DNA of 64,000 nt from Microvirga sp. (GTDB taxonomy: Bacteria; Pseudomonadota; Alphaproteobacteria; Rhizobiales; Beijerinckiaceae), in NCBI RefSeq assembly GCF_014699075.1, contig NZ_JACXAB010000020.1:1-64000 (forward strand), read 5' to 3'. The notes under the pieces were generated by a model that made no database searches, was not told the DNA's origin, and worked only from the letters and a program-made list of their open reading frames with translations. The stretch's first letter is position 1; each line of letters opens with the position of its first letter. The position numbers were made by a program, and so were the translations under genes. Positions 56,520 to 64,000 of this stretch are shown here, piece by piece.

Positions 56520-57347
56520 ATGGCCATGCATCCCAAAACCCGCGAACGCCTTGTTCTCACAGTGGTTGGATGGCTGGCCGCAGGGCTGATCTTCTTCCCG
56601 ATCTTCTGGATGATCCTGACGAGCTTCAAGACTGAGGTCGAGGCGGTGGCGACCCCGCCCCAACTCTTCTTCACCCCGACGCTCGAGAACTACATCACTG
56701 TCCGCGAGCGGGCCGATTACGTCCATTTCGCGATCAACAGCATCGTCATCTCCGTTGGCGCCACCCTGCTGGCAACGCTCATTGCCGTGCCGGCGGCCTA
56801 TGCCATGGCGTTCTTTCCCGGCAAGCGAACGAAGGATCTGCTGCTCTGGATGCTGTCAACCAAGATGATGCCGGCTGTCGGCGTCCTGATCCCGATCTAT
56901 CTTCTGTTTCGCGACACGGGCGCCATCGATACGCGCTGGGGCCTGATCGTGGTCTACACGCTCATGAACCTGCCGATCGTGGTCTGGATGCTCTACACCT
57001 TCTTCAAGGAAGTGCCGAAGGATATTCTCGAGGCTGGGCGCATGGACGGGGCCAAACCGAAGCAGGAGGTCTGGATGCTTCTCCTGCCGCTGTCGCTGCC
57101 TGGAATTGCGTCGACGGCATTGCTGTCCATCATCCTGTGCTGGAACGAGGCGTTCTGGAGCCTCAACCTGACAACCTCCGAGGCAGCGCCGCTCACGACC
57201 TTCATTGCCTCGTTCTCCGCGCCAGAAGGATTGTTCTGGGCCAAGCTCTCCGCCGCCTCGACCATCGCCATTGCGCCCATTCTGGTGTTCGGCTGGATGA
57301 GCCAGCGCCAGTTGGTGCGCGGCCTCACGTTCGGCGCCGTCAAGTAA
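56520..57347 (+). CDS. smoG: Polyol ABC transporter permease (MalG-like)
   Basis: A 275-aa inner-membrane protein with six TM helices. The EAA motif reads EVPKDILEAGRMDGAKPKQE (~165-184). It forms the channel with SmoF. It has a short leader before TM1 (MHPKTRERLVLTVVGWLAAG). The smoK ATG lies 14 bases after its stop, preceded by GGGAAAGG. Confidence 0.92.
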   Translation: MAMHPKTRERLVLTVVGWLAAGLIFFPIFWMILTSFKTEVEAVATPPQLFFTPTLENYITVRERADYVHFAINSIVISVGATLLATLIAVPAAYAMAFFPGKRTKDLLLWMLSTKMMPAVGVLIPIYLLFRDTGAIDTRWGLIVVYTLMNLPIVVWMLYTFFKEVPKDILEAGRMDGAKPKQEVWMLLLPLSLPGIASTALLSIILCWNEAFWSLNLTTSEAAPLTTFIASFSAPEGLFWAKLSAASTIAIAPILVFGWMSQRQLVRGLTFGAVK

Positions 57348-57361
57348 ACGGGAAAGGTGCA

Positions 57362-58495
57362 ATGTCGACCATCGTACTCAAAGGCATTCAGAAGAACTAC
57401 GGCGCGGTGCAGGTGATCAAAGGGATCGATCTGTCCATCGACGATCGGGAGTTCTGCGTCTTCGTCGGTCCCTCAGGATGCGGAAAGTCGACTCTGCTGC
57501 GCATGATCGCCGGGCTTGAGGAGATTACCGCAGGCGATCTTATGATCGACGGGCAGCGGATCAACGATGTTCCGCCTTCCGAGCGCGGGCTCGCGATGGT
57601 GTTCCAGTCGTATGCGCTCTACCCGCACATGTCTGTGGCGGACAATATGGGATTTTCCCTGCGGCTCGCGGGTGTTCCCAAGGAGGAGCGCCGCGCGAAG
57701 GTGGCGGAAGCCGCCCGCATCCTTCATCTCGACAACCTGCTCGACCGCAAGCCCAAGGAACTGTCAGGCGGACAAAGGCAGCGCGTTGCAATCGGTCGGG
57801 CGATCGTGCGCAAGCCCAAGGTCTTCCTGTTCGACGAGCCACTGTCGAACCTCGACGCCTCCTTAAGGGTTCAGATGCGCATCGAGCTGGCCCGGCTGCA
57901 CGATGAGCTGGCCGCCACCATGATCTATGTCACGCATGACCAGATCGAGGCCATGACGATGGCGGACAAGATCGTGGTGTTGCAGAGCGGCATTGTCGAG
58001 CAAGCAGGCACGCCTCTGGAACTCTATCATCATCCCAGAAACCAGTTCGTGGCGGGCTTCATCGGCAGCCCGAAGATGAACTTCCTTCCGGCCAAAGTCA
58101 CAGCGGTTACGGACACCGCCACGACAATCGCGCTTCCGAGCGGAGCCAGTCTCGACATTCCGGTCCGGGCCGGCGGTCAAAAGGTTGGATATGCGGTGAC
58201 GCTTGGAGTTCGGCCCGAGCACATGCGGCTGGCAGGGGAGGGTGAGCTCCTTGGGGAAGTGATGGTCGTGGAACGCCTTGGGGGCGAAACCTTCCTCTAT
58301 ACCCAGCTCAACGATGGCACGATGCTGATCGTGCAAGCCGATGGCGAAATTCCGACAGGTGTGCATGAGCGCATTTCGATCAAGCTCGATCCGGCAGCCT
58401 GCCACCTGTTCGATGGTGAGGGCCTCGCGATCGAGCGCATGGAGCGCCATCCCCTCGCTAACCTGCGTCGCTTGCCGACCCGCAAGGCCAGCTGA
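57362..58495 (+). CDS. smoK: Polyol ABC transporter ATPase (MalK-like)
   Basis: A 377-aa ATPase. It has Walker A GPSGCGKST (~38-46), the Q-loop, signature LSGGQRQRVAIGRA (~134-147), Walker B VFLFDEPLSNLD (~153-164), and the switch His in YVTHDQIEAM. A C-terminal TOBE/regulatory domain follows (~235-370). It energises uptake through SmoFG. I chose ATG 57362 because upstream codons in the longer frame overlap smoG out of frame. Confidence 0.95.
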   Translation: MSTIVLKGIQKNYGAVQVIKGIDLSIDDREFCVFVGPSGCGKSTLLRMIAGLEEITAGDLMIDGQRINDVPPSERGLAMVFQSYALYPHMSVADNMGFSLRLAGVPKEERRAKVAEAARILHLDNLLDRKPKELSGGQRQRVAIGRAIVRKPKVFLFDEPLSNLDASLRVQMRIELARLHDELAATMIYVTHDQIEAMTMADKIVVLQSGIVEQAGTPLELYHHPRNQFVAGFIGSPKMNFLPAKVTAVTDTATTIALPSGASLDIPVRAGGQKVGYAVTLGVRPEHMRLAGEGELLGEVMVVERLGGETFLYTQLNDGTMLIVQADGEIPTGVHERISIKLDPAACHLFDGEGLAIERMERHPLANLRRLPTRKAS

Positions 58496-58522
58496 AGCCT
58501 TCGTCCCAGGAGGCGAGCCATA

Positions 58523-60187
58523 GTGCCGAGACATTTCGACTACATCGTTGTGGGCGGCGGAAGCGCAGGATGCGTCGTGGCAGGCCGCCTCGTGGGCGAG
58601 CATGGCGCCCGCGTGCTGCTTCTGGAGGCCGGACCGCGCCGGGCCAGCCGCATCTTGTCCATGCCTGCAGGATACATGAAGTTCCTCGCCCGAGAGACCT
58701 ATCTGACGATGCACCGGGTCATTCCGCAGCCTAAGCTCGGCGACCGTGCTCCCATTGTGCCCCAGGCGAAGGTGCTGGGTGGAGGGAGCGCGGTTAACGC
58801 CATGGTCTACATCCGGGGCCAAGCGGAGGACTACGACCGATGGGACGAGGCCCTGGGCGGAGCCGGCTGGAGCTATCGGGACCTACTGCCGTACTTCATC
58901 AGGCAGGAAGGCAATGATCACCTCGGTGAGCCCTATCATGGGGTTGGCGGCCCCTTGAAGGTCTCGCATCTAGGGCAGCATTCTGCCATGAGCCGCGCCT
59001 TCGTGCAGGCCATGCAGGCGAGAGGCATCCCCTACACGGCCGACTTCAACGGTGCCCAGCAGGACGGCGTCGGCTTCATGCAGCACACCATCGACTGGGC
59101 GACGCGGCGCCGGTGCAGCGCGGTCGATGCTTTCTTAGGTCCCGTGCTGTCCAATCCGAAACTCACCCTGGAGACTGAGACGACAGTCACCCGTATCCTT
59201 CTGGAGAAAGGCCGGGCGACGGGGGTGGAGTTGCAGGGCCGAGGGGGGCGGACAACGGTCTTCGCCGATGCGGAGGTGATCCTCGCGGCCGGCACGTACA
59301 TGACCCCAAAGGTCCTGATGCTTTCCGGGATCGGGCCATCGGACGAGTTGTCCCGTCATGGGATAGGGATTGAAACCGATCTGCCGGGCGTCGGTCAAAA
59401 TCTGCAGGATCATCACGAGGTTCCGGTCGTTGCGACAACCTCCGGCGCCTTCGGTTACTTCGGTCAGGATCGCGGTTTGGCGATGTTGAGCAACGGCCTG
59501 CAATACGTGATGTTCAAGTCGGGAGCGGTGACCACAACGGGCGTGGAGGCCTGCGCGTTCATTGATCCCGATGGCAATGAGCGGCCTTCGATTCAGCTCT
59601 ATTGCGTACCGACGGTCTACCTCGACCGCGACGTCTCCGGTGTGGAGGCGACCCATGGCGTGACGTTGAACCCATGCCTGCTGCGCCCGAAGGCGCGCGG
59701 GTCGGTGCGGCTTGCATCGGCGGATTCCAACGCCTTGCCGCAGGTCGACCCGCAATTCTTTGGCGATCCAGACGATCTTCGCCTCACAATAGCGGGGCTG
59801 CGCTATGCGCGAGAGATCCTGGCGACAAGCCCGGTGCGCGAGATGGTACAGACCGAGATTTTCCCCGGACCTGAGGTTGCTTCCGATGAGGCTCTGGCTG
59901 ACCACTGCCGAAGAACCGTGAAGACGAACTACCATGCGGTCGGCACCTGCCGCATGGGCCGTGCGGACGATCCCCATGCGGTCGTTACGTCGAACCTTGC
60001 GGTCCGGGGCGTTCAGGGGCTGCGGGTCATCGATGCATCCATCATGCCCACCATTCCCAGCGGCAACACCAACGCGCCGGTGCTCGCCATTGCAGACAAG
60101 GCCGTTGACATTATCATGGGAGCTTCCCGCATGAGCGATGCGCGGTTGGCTGTTTCGCCGAGCCATGTCTCTTTCCTATCCCATTAG
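58523..60187 (+). CDS. GMC-family FAD oxidoreductase (choline/alcohol dehydrogenase-like)
   Basis: A 554-aa FAD enzyme with a GTG start after AGGAGG. It has the dinucleotide motif VVGGGSAGCVVAGRL (~9-23), GMC signature 1 (PQAKVLGGGSAVNAMVYIRG) and the catalytic His in YHAVGTCRMG (~472-481) with the C-terminal NTNAPVLAIADKAVDIIMG. No signal peptide is seen. It oxidises an alcohol to an aldehyde or ketone. It lies between smoK and mtlK, where Rhodobacter-type operons carry the sorbitol dehydrogenase gene smoS, so it may oxidise a polyol (inference). Confidence 0.9.
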   Translation: MPRHFDYIVVGGGSAGCVVAGRLVGEHGARVLLLEAGPRRASRILSMPAGYMKFLARETYLTMHRVIPQPKLGDRAPIVPQAKVLGGGSAVNAMVYIRGQAEDYDRWDEALGGAGWSYRDLLPYFIRQEGNDHLGEPYHGVGGPLKVSHLGQHSAMSRAFVQAMQARGIPYTADFNGAQQDGVGFMQHTIDWATRRRCSAVDAFLGPVLSNPKLTLETETTVTRILLEKGRATGVELQGRGGRTTVFADAEVILAAGTYMTPKVLMLSGIGPSDELSRHGIGIETDLPGVGQNLQDHHEVPVVATTSGAFGYFGQDRGLAMLSNGLQYVMFKSGAVTTTGVEACAFIDPDGNERPSIQLYCVPTVYLDRDVSGVEATHGVTLNPCLLRPKARGSVRLASADSNALPQVDPQFFGDPDDLRLTIAGLRYAREILATSPVREMVQTEIFPGPEVASDEALADHCRRTVKTNYHAVGTCRMGRADDPHAVVTSNLAVRGVQGLRVIDASIMPTIPSGNTNAPVLAIADKAVDIIMGASRMSDARLAVSPSHVSFLSH

Positions 60188-60198
60188 GTCCATCTGTT

Positions 60199-61686
60199 AT
60201 GAGCCAGAGCCTGAATCTTGCCAATCTCGCGAAACTGTCGGCGGCAGTTGCCCGGCCGAACTACGCTCGCGAGGCGCTCCGTCCCGGCATCCTGCATATC
60301 GGCGTCGGAAACTTCCACCGCGCCCACCAGGCGGTTTACCTGGACGACCTGTTCAACGCTGGCAAAGACCATGACTGGGCCTTGATCGGCGCGGGCATCC
60401 GTTCCGGCGACAGGGCCATGCGCCAGGCGCTTGAGCCCCAGGATTGGCTGACTACGGTGGTCGAACTCGAACCCGGCGTCGATGTCGCCCGGGTGACCGG
60501 CTCCATGGTGGGGTTCGTGCCTGTTGGCGAGAATGGCCGGGCCATCGTCGATGCCCTCGATGATCCCGGCCTGCGGATCGTGTCCCTGACCGTCACGGAA
60601 GGCGGCTACTGTATCGACCCGGCCACCGGGGCTTTCAACCCCGAGCACCCGGACATTGTCCATGACGCGGCGCACATGGATACTCCCAGAGGAGTCTTTG
60701 GTGTTCTCCTGACAGCGCTCAGGCGCCGGCGCGACGGGGGGCTTGCGCCCTTCACGGTGATGTCCTGCGACAACATCCCCCACAACGGGCAGGTAGCACG
60801 GGATGCCGTGGCGGGGCTTGCCGACCTCGTTGATCCCGCGCTGGCAGCTTTCGTGCGCGAGCAGATAGCCTTTCCCAACAGCATGGTCGACCGCATCACT
60901 CCGGCGACTACGGACCGGGAGCGCGCCATTCTCGCCGAGCGCTTCGGCATCCAGGACAACTGGCCTGTCTTCTGCGAGCCATTCCGCCAGTGGGTGCTCG
61001 AAGACAACTTCCCGACCGGCCGGCCCGCTCTGGAGGAGGTAGGCGTCACCTTCACGCCCCATGTGGCGGCGTTCGAGCTGATGAAACTGCGCATCCTCAA
61101 TGGCGGCCATGCGGCTATCGCCTATCCGGCAGGACTTCTCGGGATCCACTTCGTGCATGACGCTATGGCGGATCCGCTGGTGCGGGGCTTCCTGGATAAG
61201 TTGGAGGCCGAGGAGATCATCCCTCATGTGCCGCCGGTTCCTGGTGTCGATCTTCAAGACTATTATCGGCTGATCGCCAGCCGCTTCGCCAATCCCGGTG
61301 TGGGAGACACGATCCCCCGTCTCGCCCAGGACGGCTCCAACCGCCAGCCCAAATTCATCCTGCCCTCGACCCGCGATCGCTTGAAGGCAGGGGCGGATGT
61401 GACGGGGCTTGCTCTTGAGTCAGCTCTATGGTGCCGCTACTGCGCTGGCACCACTGATGCGGGCGAGCCCTTCAGTCTCGACGATCCGAACGCGAGCCAC
61501 CTGAAACCGGCCGCCCTGGCCGCAAAGGACGATCCTTCCGCCTTCCTGGCGCTTCGCGATACCTTCGGCGACCTTGCCGATTCCTCGCTCTTCTGCTCCC
61601 GATTTAACACGGCGCTGACGAGCCTCTGGCGCGAGGGCACCCGCGCAACCTTGCAGCGCTATCTGAACGCAGGCGGCCGCGCCTAG
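60199..61686 (+). CDS. mtlK: Mannitol 2-dehydrogenase (polyol-specific long-chain dehydrogenase)
   Basis: A 495-aa NAD-dependent enzyme converting D-mannitol to D-fructose (also acting on arabitol or sorbitol). N-terminal domain: [20 protein letters not shown] (~30-49). The catalytic Lys-Asn-His set lies in [20 protein letters not shown] (~292-311). The C-terminal [15 protein letters not shown] completes the fold. It is the last gene of the smo operon, 11 bases after the GMC gene. Its last codons overlap the convergent xdhA gene by four bases. Confidence 0.95.
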   Translation: MSQSLNLANLAKLSAAVARPNYAREALRPGILHIGVGNFHRAHQAVYLDDLFNAGKDHDWALIGAGIRSGDRAMRQALEPQDWLTTVVELEPGVDVARVTGSMVGFVPVGENGRAIVDALDDPGLRIVSLTVTEGGYCIDPATGAFNPEHPDIVHDAAHMDTPRGVFGVLLTALRRRRDGGLAPFTVMSCDNIPHNGQVARDAVAGLADLVDPALAAFVREQIAFPNSMVDRITPATTDRERAILAERFGIQDNWPVFCEPFRQWVLEDNFPTGRPALEEVGVTFTPHVAAFELMKLRILNGGHAAIAYPAGLLGIHFVHDAMADPLVRGFLDKLEAEEIIPHVPPVPGVDLQDYYRLIASRFANPGVGDTIPRLAQDGSNRQPKFILPSTRDRLKAGADVTGLALESALWCRYCAGTTDAGEPFSLDDPNASHLKPAALAAKDDPSAFLALRDTFGDLADSSLFCSRFNTALTSLWREGTRATLQRYLNAGGRA

Positions 61687-62720
61687 CCGGGCAGCTCGAT
61701 CTGCACCTTGACCGAAGCCGATGGCATCGCTTTCGCGAAGTCGAAGGCTTCGACGCTGTCCTTGAAGGCGAAGCGGTCGGTGATCAAGGGCTTAACGTCG
61801 ATCTTGCCTGAAGCGATCATTGCCACCGCGCGTGGATAGACATGGGCGTAGCGGAAGATGTTCTCGACTCGGGCTTCCTTCACCTGCGCTTTGCTCACGT
61901 CGAAGGCGAACGGTTCAAGAGGAATGCCGACGAGCGCCACCTTCCCTCCGGGGCAGACGAGATCGAAGATCTCGGTCATGGCCGGCGGATAGCCCGAACA
62001 CTCGAAGACGACATCCGCTCCCCAGCCGTCGCTCTCGCGGCTGACGACATCGGCAAGCCTTTGGCTCCTCACATTGACCGGGAGCACTGCGCCAAGGGTC
62101 TTCGCTAGTTCCAGCTTCGGCTCGTGAATGTCACTGACGATCACGCGCGAGCAGCCGGCCGCAAGAGCTGCCAGGATTGTTACCATCCCAATCGGGCCAG
62201 CACCGATGACAACAGCCAGATCCCCAGGCTGCACCTGAACCTTGGTGGCGGCATGCACGCCCACCGCCAGAGGCTCGACCATGGCGCCCTCCGCATAGCT
62301 GACATGATCCGGCAGCTTGAAAGTGAAGTCGGCTGGGTGAACCACGGTCGGCCGGAGAACCCCATGCACCGGAGGCGTGGCCCAGAACCTCACCGCCGGA
62401 TCGAGGTTGTACTTGCCCAGGCGCGTTGCGCGGCTCCTTGGATCAGGGATGCCAGGTTCCATGCAAACCCGATCTCCCGGTTTCAGCTCGGTTACCGCAG
62501 AGCCAACCTCCAGAACTTGGCCCGCAGCCTCGTGCCCGAGGATCATCGGCTCCTTCACCACGAAGGGACCGATAGCCCCATGAGTGTAGTAGTGCACGTC
62601 ACTGCCGCAGACCCCAACCGTTCGAGGGGCGATGCGAACATCTCGCGGTCCCAGCGTTTCCTTGACCGGGAAGTCACGCAAACTGAGCTTGTCCTTACGT
62701 TCAAGCACCAGGGCTTCCAT
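61683..62720 (-). CDS. xdhA: Zinc-dependent xylitol/sorbitol-type dehydrogenase
   Basis: A 345-aa medium-chain dehydrogenase. The catalytic zinc site shows [14 protein letters not shown] (Cys ~38) and GHE (~63-65). The cofactor motif is [11 protein letters not shown] (~173-183). The structural-zinc cysteine cluster of many relatives is absent ([16 protein letters not shown] in its place), as in several polyol dehydrogenases. The best match is D-xylulose reductase/xylitol dehydrogenase. It is convergent with mtlK, with stops overlapping by four bases, and belongs to the same polyol locus although it is separately transcribed. Confidence 0.88.
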   Translation of the reverse strand: MEALVLERKDKLSLRDFPVKETLGPRDVRIAPRTVGVCGSDVHYYTHGAIGPFVVKEPMILGHEAAGQVLEVGSAVTELKPGDRVCMEPGIPDPRSRATRLGKYNLDPAVRFWATPPVHGVLRPTVVHPADFTFKLPDHVSYAEGAMVEPLAVGVHAATKVQVQPGDLAVVIGAGPIGMVTILAALAAGCSRVIVSDIHEPKLELAKTLGAVLPVNVRSQRLADVVSRESDGWGADVVFECSGYPPAMTEIFDLVCPGGKVALVGIPLEPFAFDVSKAQVKEARVENIFRYAHVYPRAVAMIASGKIDVKPLITDRFAFKDSVEAFDFAKAMPSASVKVQIELPG

Positions 62721-62964
62721 TTTTAATCTCCCTGCAAATTCCGTTCTTTCGCGGACGCTCAGGTTGCCCTGCGGCCGTTGTCCTTTGTTTCAGCGCACTC
62801 ATCGCACAGAAAAATGGTTTTAATCAGGGTACAGCGACGACAATCTAGCGATCTATAGGCTCATTCATGGAGGCAAGTAGACTCAATAAGTGTCTAAGAG
62901 TTTCCCCAAGGGGGCGGAACCTGCATCTGATCACGCAGTTCGAGCCAAGCTTGGTTCCGGAGCC

Positions 62965-63441
62965 TTACTCTTCCGAAGGGATTTCCCAGTAGCGCAATGC
63001 GTTGCTCCATATCTGCTCGAGGCGCTTGAGGGTGCGGAAGGTAATCTCAAGATCCTGGGTTTCTTCTTCGCTGCCTGTGACGATCTGACGGTAAGACTTG
63101 TCGATCTGCTTGATCATCTCGCAGAGGCGTCGTCCTTTTTCGGAAAGCTTAATGCGGGCTGAGCGCCGATCTCTCTCAGAGGCAGTTCGAACGATGTACT
63201 CGGCCTCGACAAGCCGCTTCAGACTATAAGAGGCGTTCGATCCGAGATAGTAGCCGCGCTCGATCAAATCCCGGACCGACAGCTCTCCGGCCCCAATGGT
63301 GAACAGCATCATGACCTGAGAGGGGCTTAAGTCATCGACGCTAGCCTGGATCAGATCGGCCCAAACCAGATCAAGGGAGCGCCGATGAAGCCGCTCAATC
63401 GCCCGCACAATTTCGATATGCGTCACACCTGCTGGATCCAT
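62965..63441 (-). CDS. MarR-family regulator (LdtR-like)
   Basis: A 158-aa winged-helix protein. HTH: LSVRDLIERGYYLGSNASYS (~60-79), with LKRLVEAEYIVRTASERDRR (~80-99) as recognition and wing. The RGYYLGSNxSYxLKxLVE pattern resembles LdtR of Hyphomicrobiales, which controls cell-wall L,D-transpeptidase and stress genes (family knowledge). I chose ATG 63441 (MDPAGVTHIEIV). An IS6 terminal repeat begins 34 bases upstream, so its native promoter has been replaced or moved. Confidence 0.85.
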   Translation of the reverse strand: MDPAGVTHIEIVRAIERLHRRSLDLVWADLIQASVDDLSPSQVMMLFTIGAGELSVRDLIERGYYLGSNASYSLKRLVEAEYIVRTASERDRRSARIKLSEKGRRLCEMIKQIDKSYRQIVTGSEEETQDLEITFRTLKRLEQIWSNALRYWEIPSEE

Positions 63442-63474
63442 GCGGGGCGATCCCTGAACTGCTGTCAAGCTGTC

Positions 63475-64000
63475 GGTTCTGTCGCAATCTCTTGCAATAG
63501 ACACAAGTGATGCCAGAGTGAACGGTAGGCACTTATGCGGTGAGCCTCTCGAACTGCTCCGCAAGTGAAAGGCCTGGATTGCAGGCATACTTCGCCTGTC
63601 CCTTCCGCATCATGTGGATCATCTCGATGCCGCCTATGATCGCACGGGCGCTGTTCACTGACTTGAACCCAAGCATTGGGCGAACCCGCCTTTTGACGGC
63701 ACGGTGATCCTGCTCAATTCGATTGTTCAAGTAGCGACTTTGCCGAATCCGGATCGGCTTTAACTCCCGTCGTGATCGATCCTCCAACCGGTTCGTCGCG
63801 TCACAGGACAGGATCGCCTCGCGGTTGGATTGGCTGCCATCGATGACGATCCGCTCGGGTCGGCCATGCTGCTTGAGAGCCTTGCTCAAGAACCGTTTGG
63901 CGGCGGCAAGATTGCGTCGCTCGCTGACCCAGAATTCGACCGTGTCGCCATTACTGTCGGTGGCCCTGTAGAGATACATCCAGCGCCCGCGCACCTTGAT
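63475..64000 (-). mobile_element. IS6-family element, 3' part (runs off window end)
   Basis: The terminal repeat GGTTCTGTCGCAATC starts at 63475. The transposase frame is open from the window end down to the TAA at 63533. It encodes VRGRWMYLYRATDSNGDTVE, then DGSQSNREAI, then LNNRIEQDHRAVKRRVRPM (catalytic Glu) and the end KGQAKYACNPGLSLAEQFER. The last two catalytic acidic regions and the C terminus look intact. The 5' half lies beyond 64000. Confidence 0.92.

Noticed and set aside
57863..61257. Long minus-strand frames opposite smoK, the GMC gene and mtlK
   Set aside because: Codon-position shadows of three clear genes; no domains.

Overview
The window looks like an accessory-rich chromosomal (or large-replicon) segment of an alphaproteobacterium of the order Hyphomicrobiales, most likely a Microvirga or a close Methylobacteriaceae relative. 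This is an inference from several things seen here: high-GC codon use, a CIRCE-controlled groESL pair, a DUF1127 micro-protein beside an anti-Shine-Dalgarno small RNA, a rhizobial-type polyol (smo/mtlK) operon, a soluble second FtsK, and a dense mix of IS6, IS110, IS21, IS630, IS1182 and Tn3 debris. No rRNA or CRISPR array was seen.

Layout: 1-3 kb, an IS6 end, then gnd-zwf (oxidative pentose phosphate pathway) with overlapping stop and start. 3.7-6.2 kb, a membrane operon (methyltransferase, DedA, methyltransferase) divergent from a MarR regulator with two tandem operators. 6.6-11.3 kb, a solitary MinD, a decayed ORF, a diguanylate cyclase, a Gly/Tyr-rich secreted protein and a frameshifted RTX protein. 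11.7-12.1 kb, a DUF1127 gene and a probable 'cuckoo'-type sRNA. 12.4-15.3 kb, a mobile-element graveyard (IS110, Tn3 and IS6 ends). 15.4-21.2 kb, a TetR regulator and an RND efflux pump that share an operator-like motif. 21.9-26.3 kb, a DUF1330 protein, a complete IS6-type element, a DUF1194 protein, a Crp/Fnr regulator, an IS630 remnant and a SAM methyltransferase. 26.6-30.2 kb, an oxidoreductase operon (SDR, pirin, MDR) divergent from a LysR regulator. 30.2-31.5 kb, broken SnoaL-like and ilvA tails, tRNA-CAU and two small genes.

31.9-42.9 kb: glgC, an Hfq paralogue, CYTH-like proteins, a cold-shock gene, several small unknown genes, an istB remnant, soluble FtsK and a second Crp/Fnr. 43-47.7 kb: groESL with CIRCE, a second cold-shock gene, and an Xre/RES-type toxin-antitoxin pair whose toxin carries an in-frame stop. 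48.5-53.1 kb: an ABC substrate-binding protein, a membrane adenylate cyclase, and an apparent WYL-regulator/glutathione-transferase fusion with two copies of one operator. 53.2-53.9 kb: nested IS debris. 54.2-62.7 kb: a polyol uptake and oxidation operon (smoEFGK, GMC oxidoreductase, mtlK) facing a xylitol/sorbitol-type dehydrogenase. 63-64 kb: a MarR/LdtR-like gene with an IS6 element just upstream that runs off the window.

The themes are sugar and polyol oxidation feeding the pentose phosphate pathway and glycogen, stress response (groESL, cold shock, anti-SD sRNA, Hfq paralogue, efflux), and heavy IS6-family remodelling. Six IS6-type pieces are visible. All coordinates were read by eye. 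Gene limits set by start codons are choices, and the alternatives are stated.
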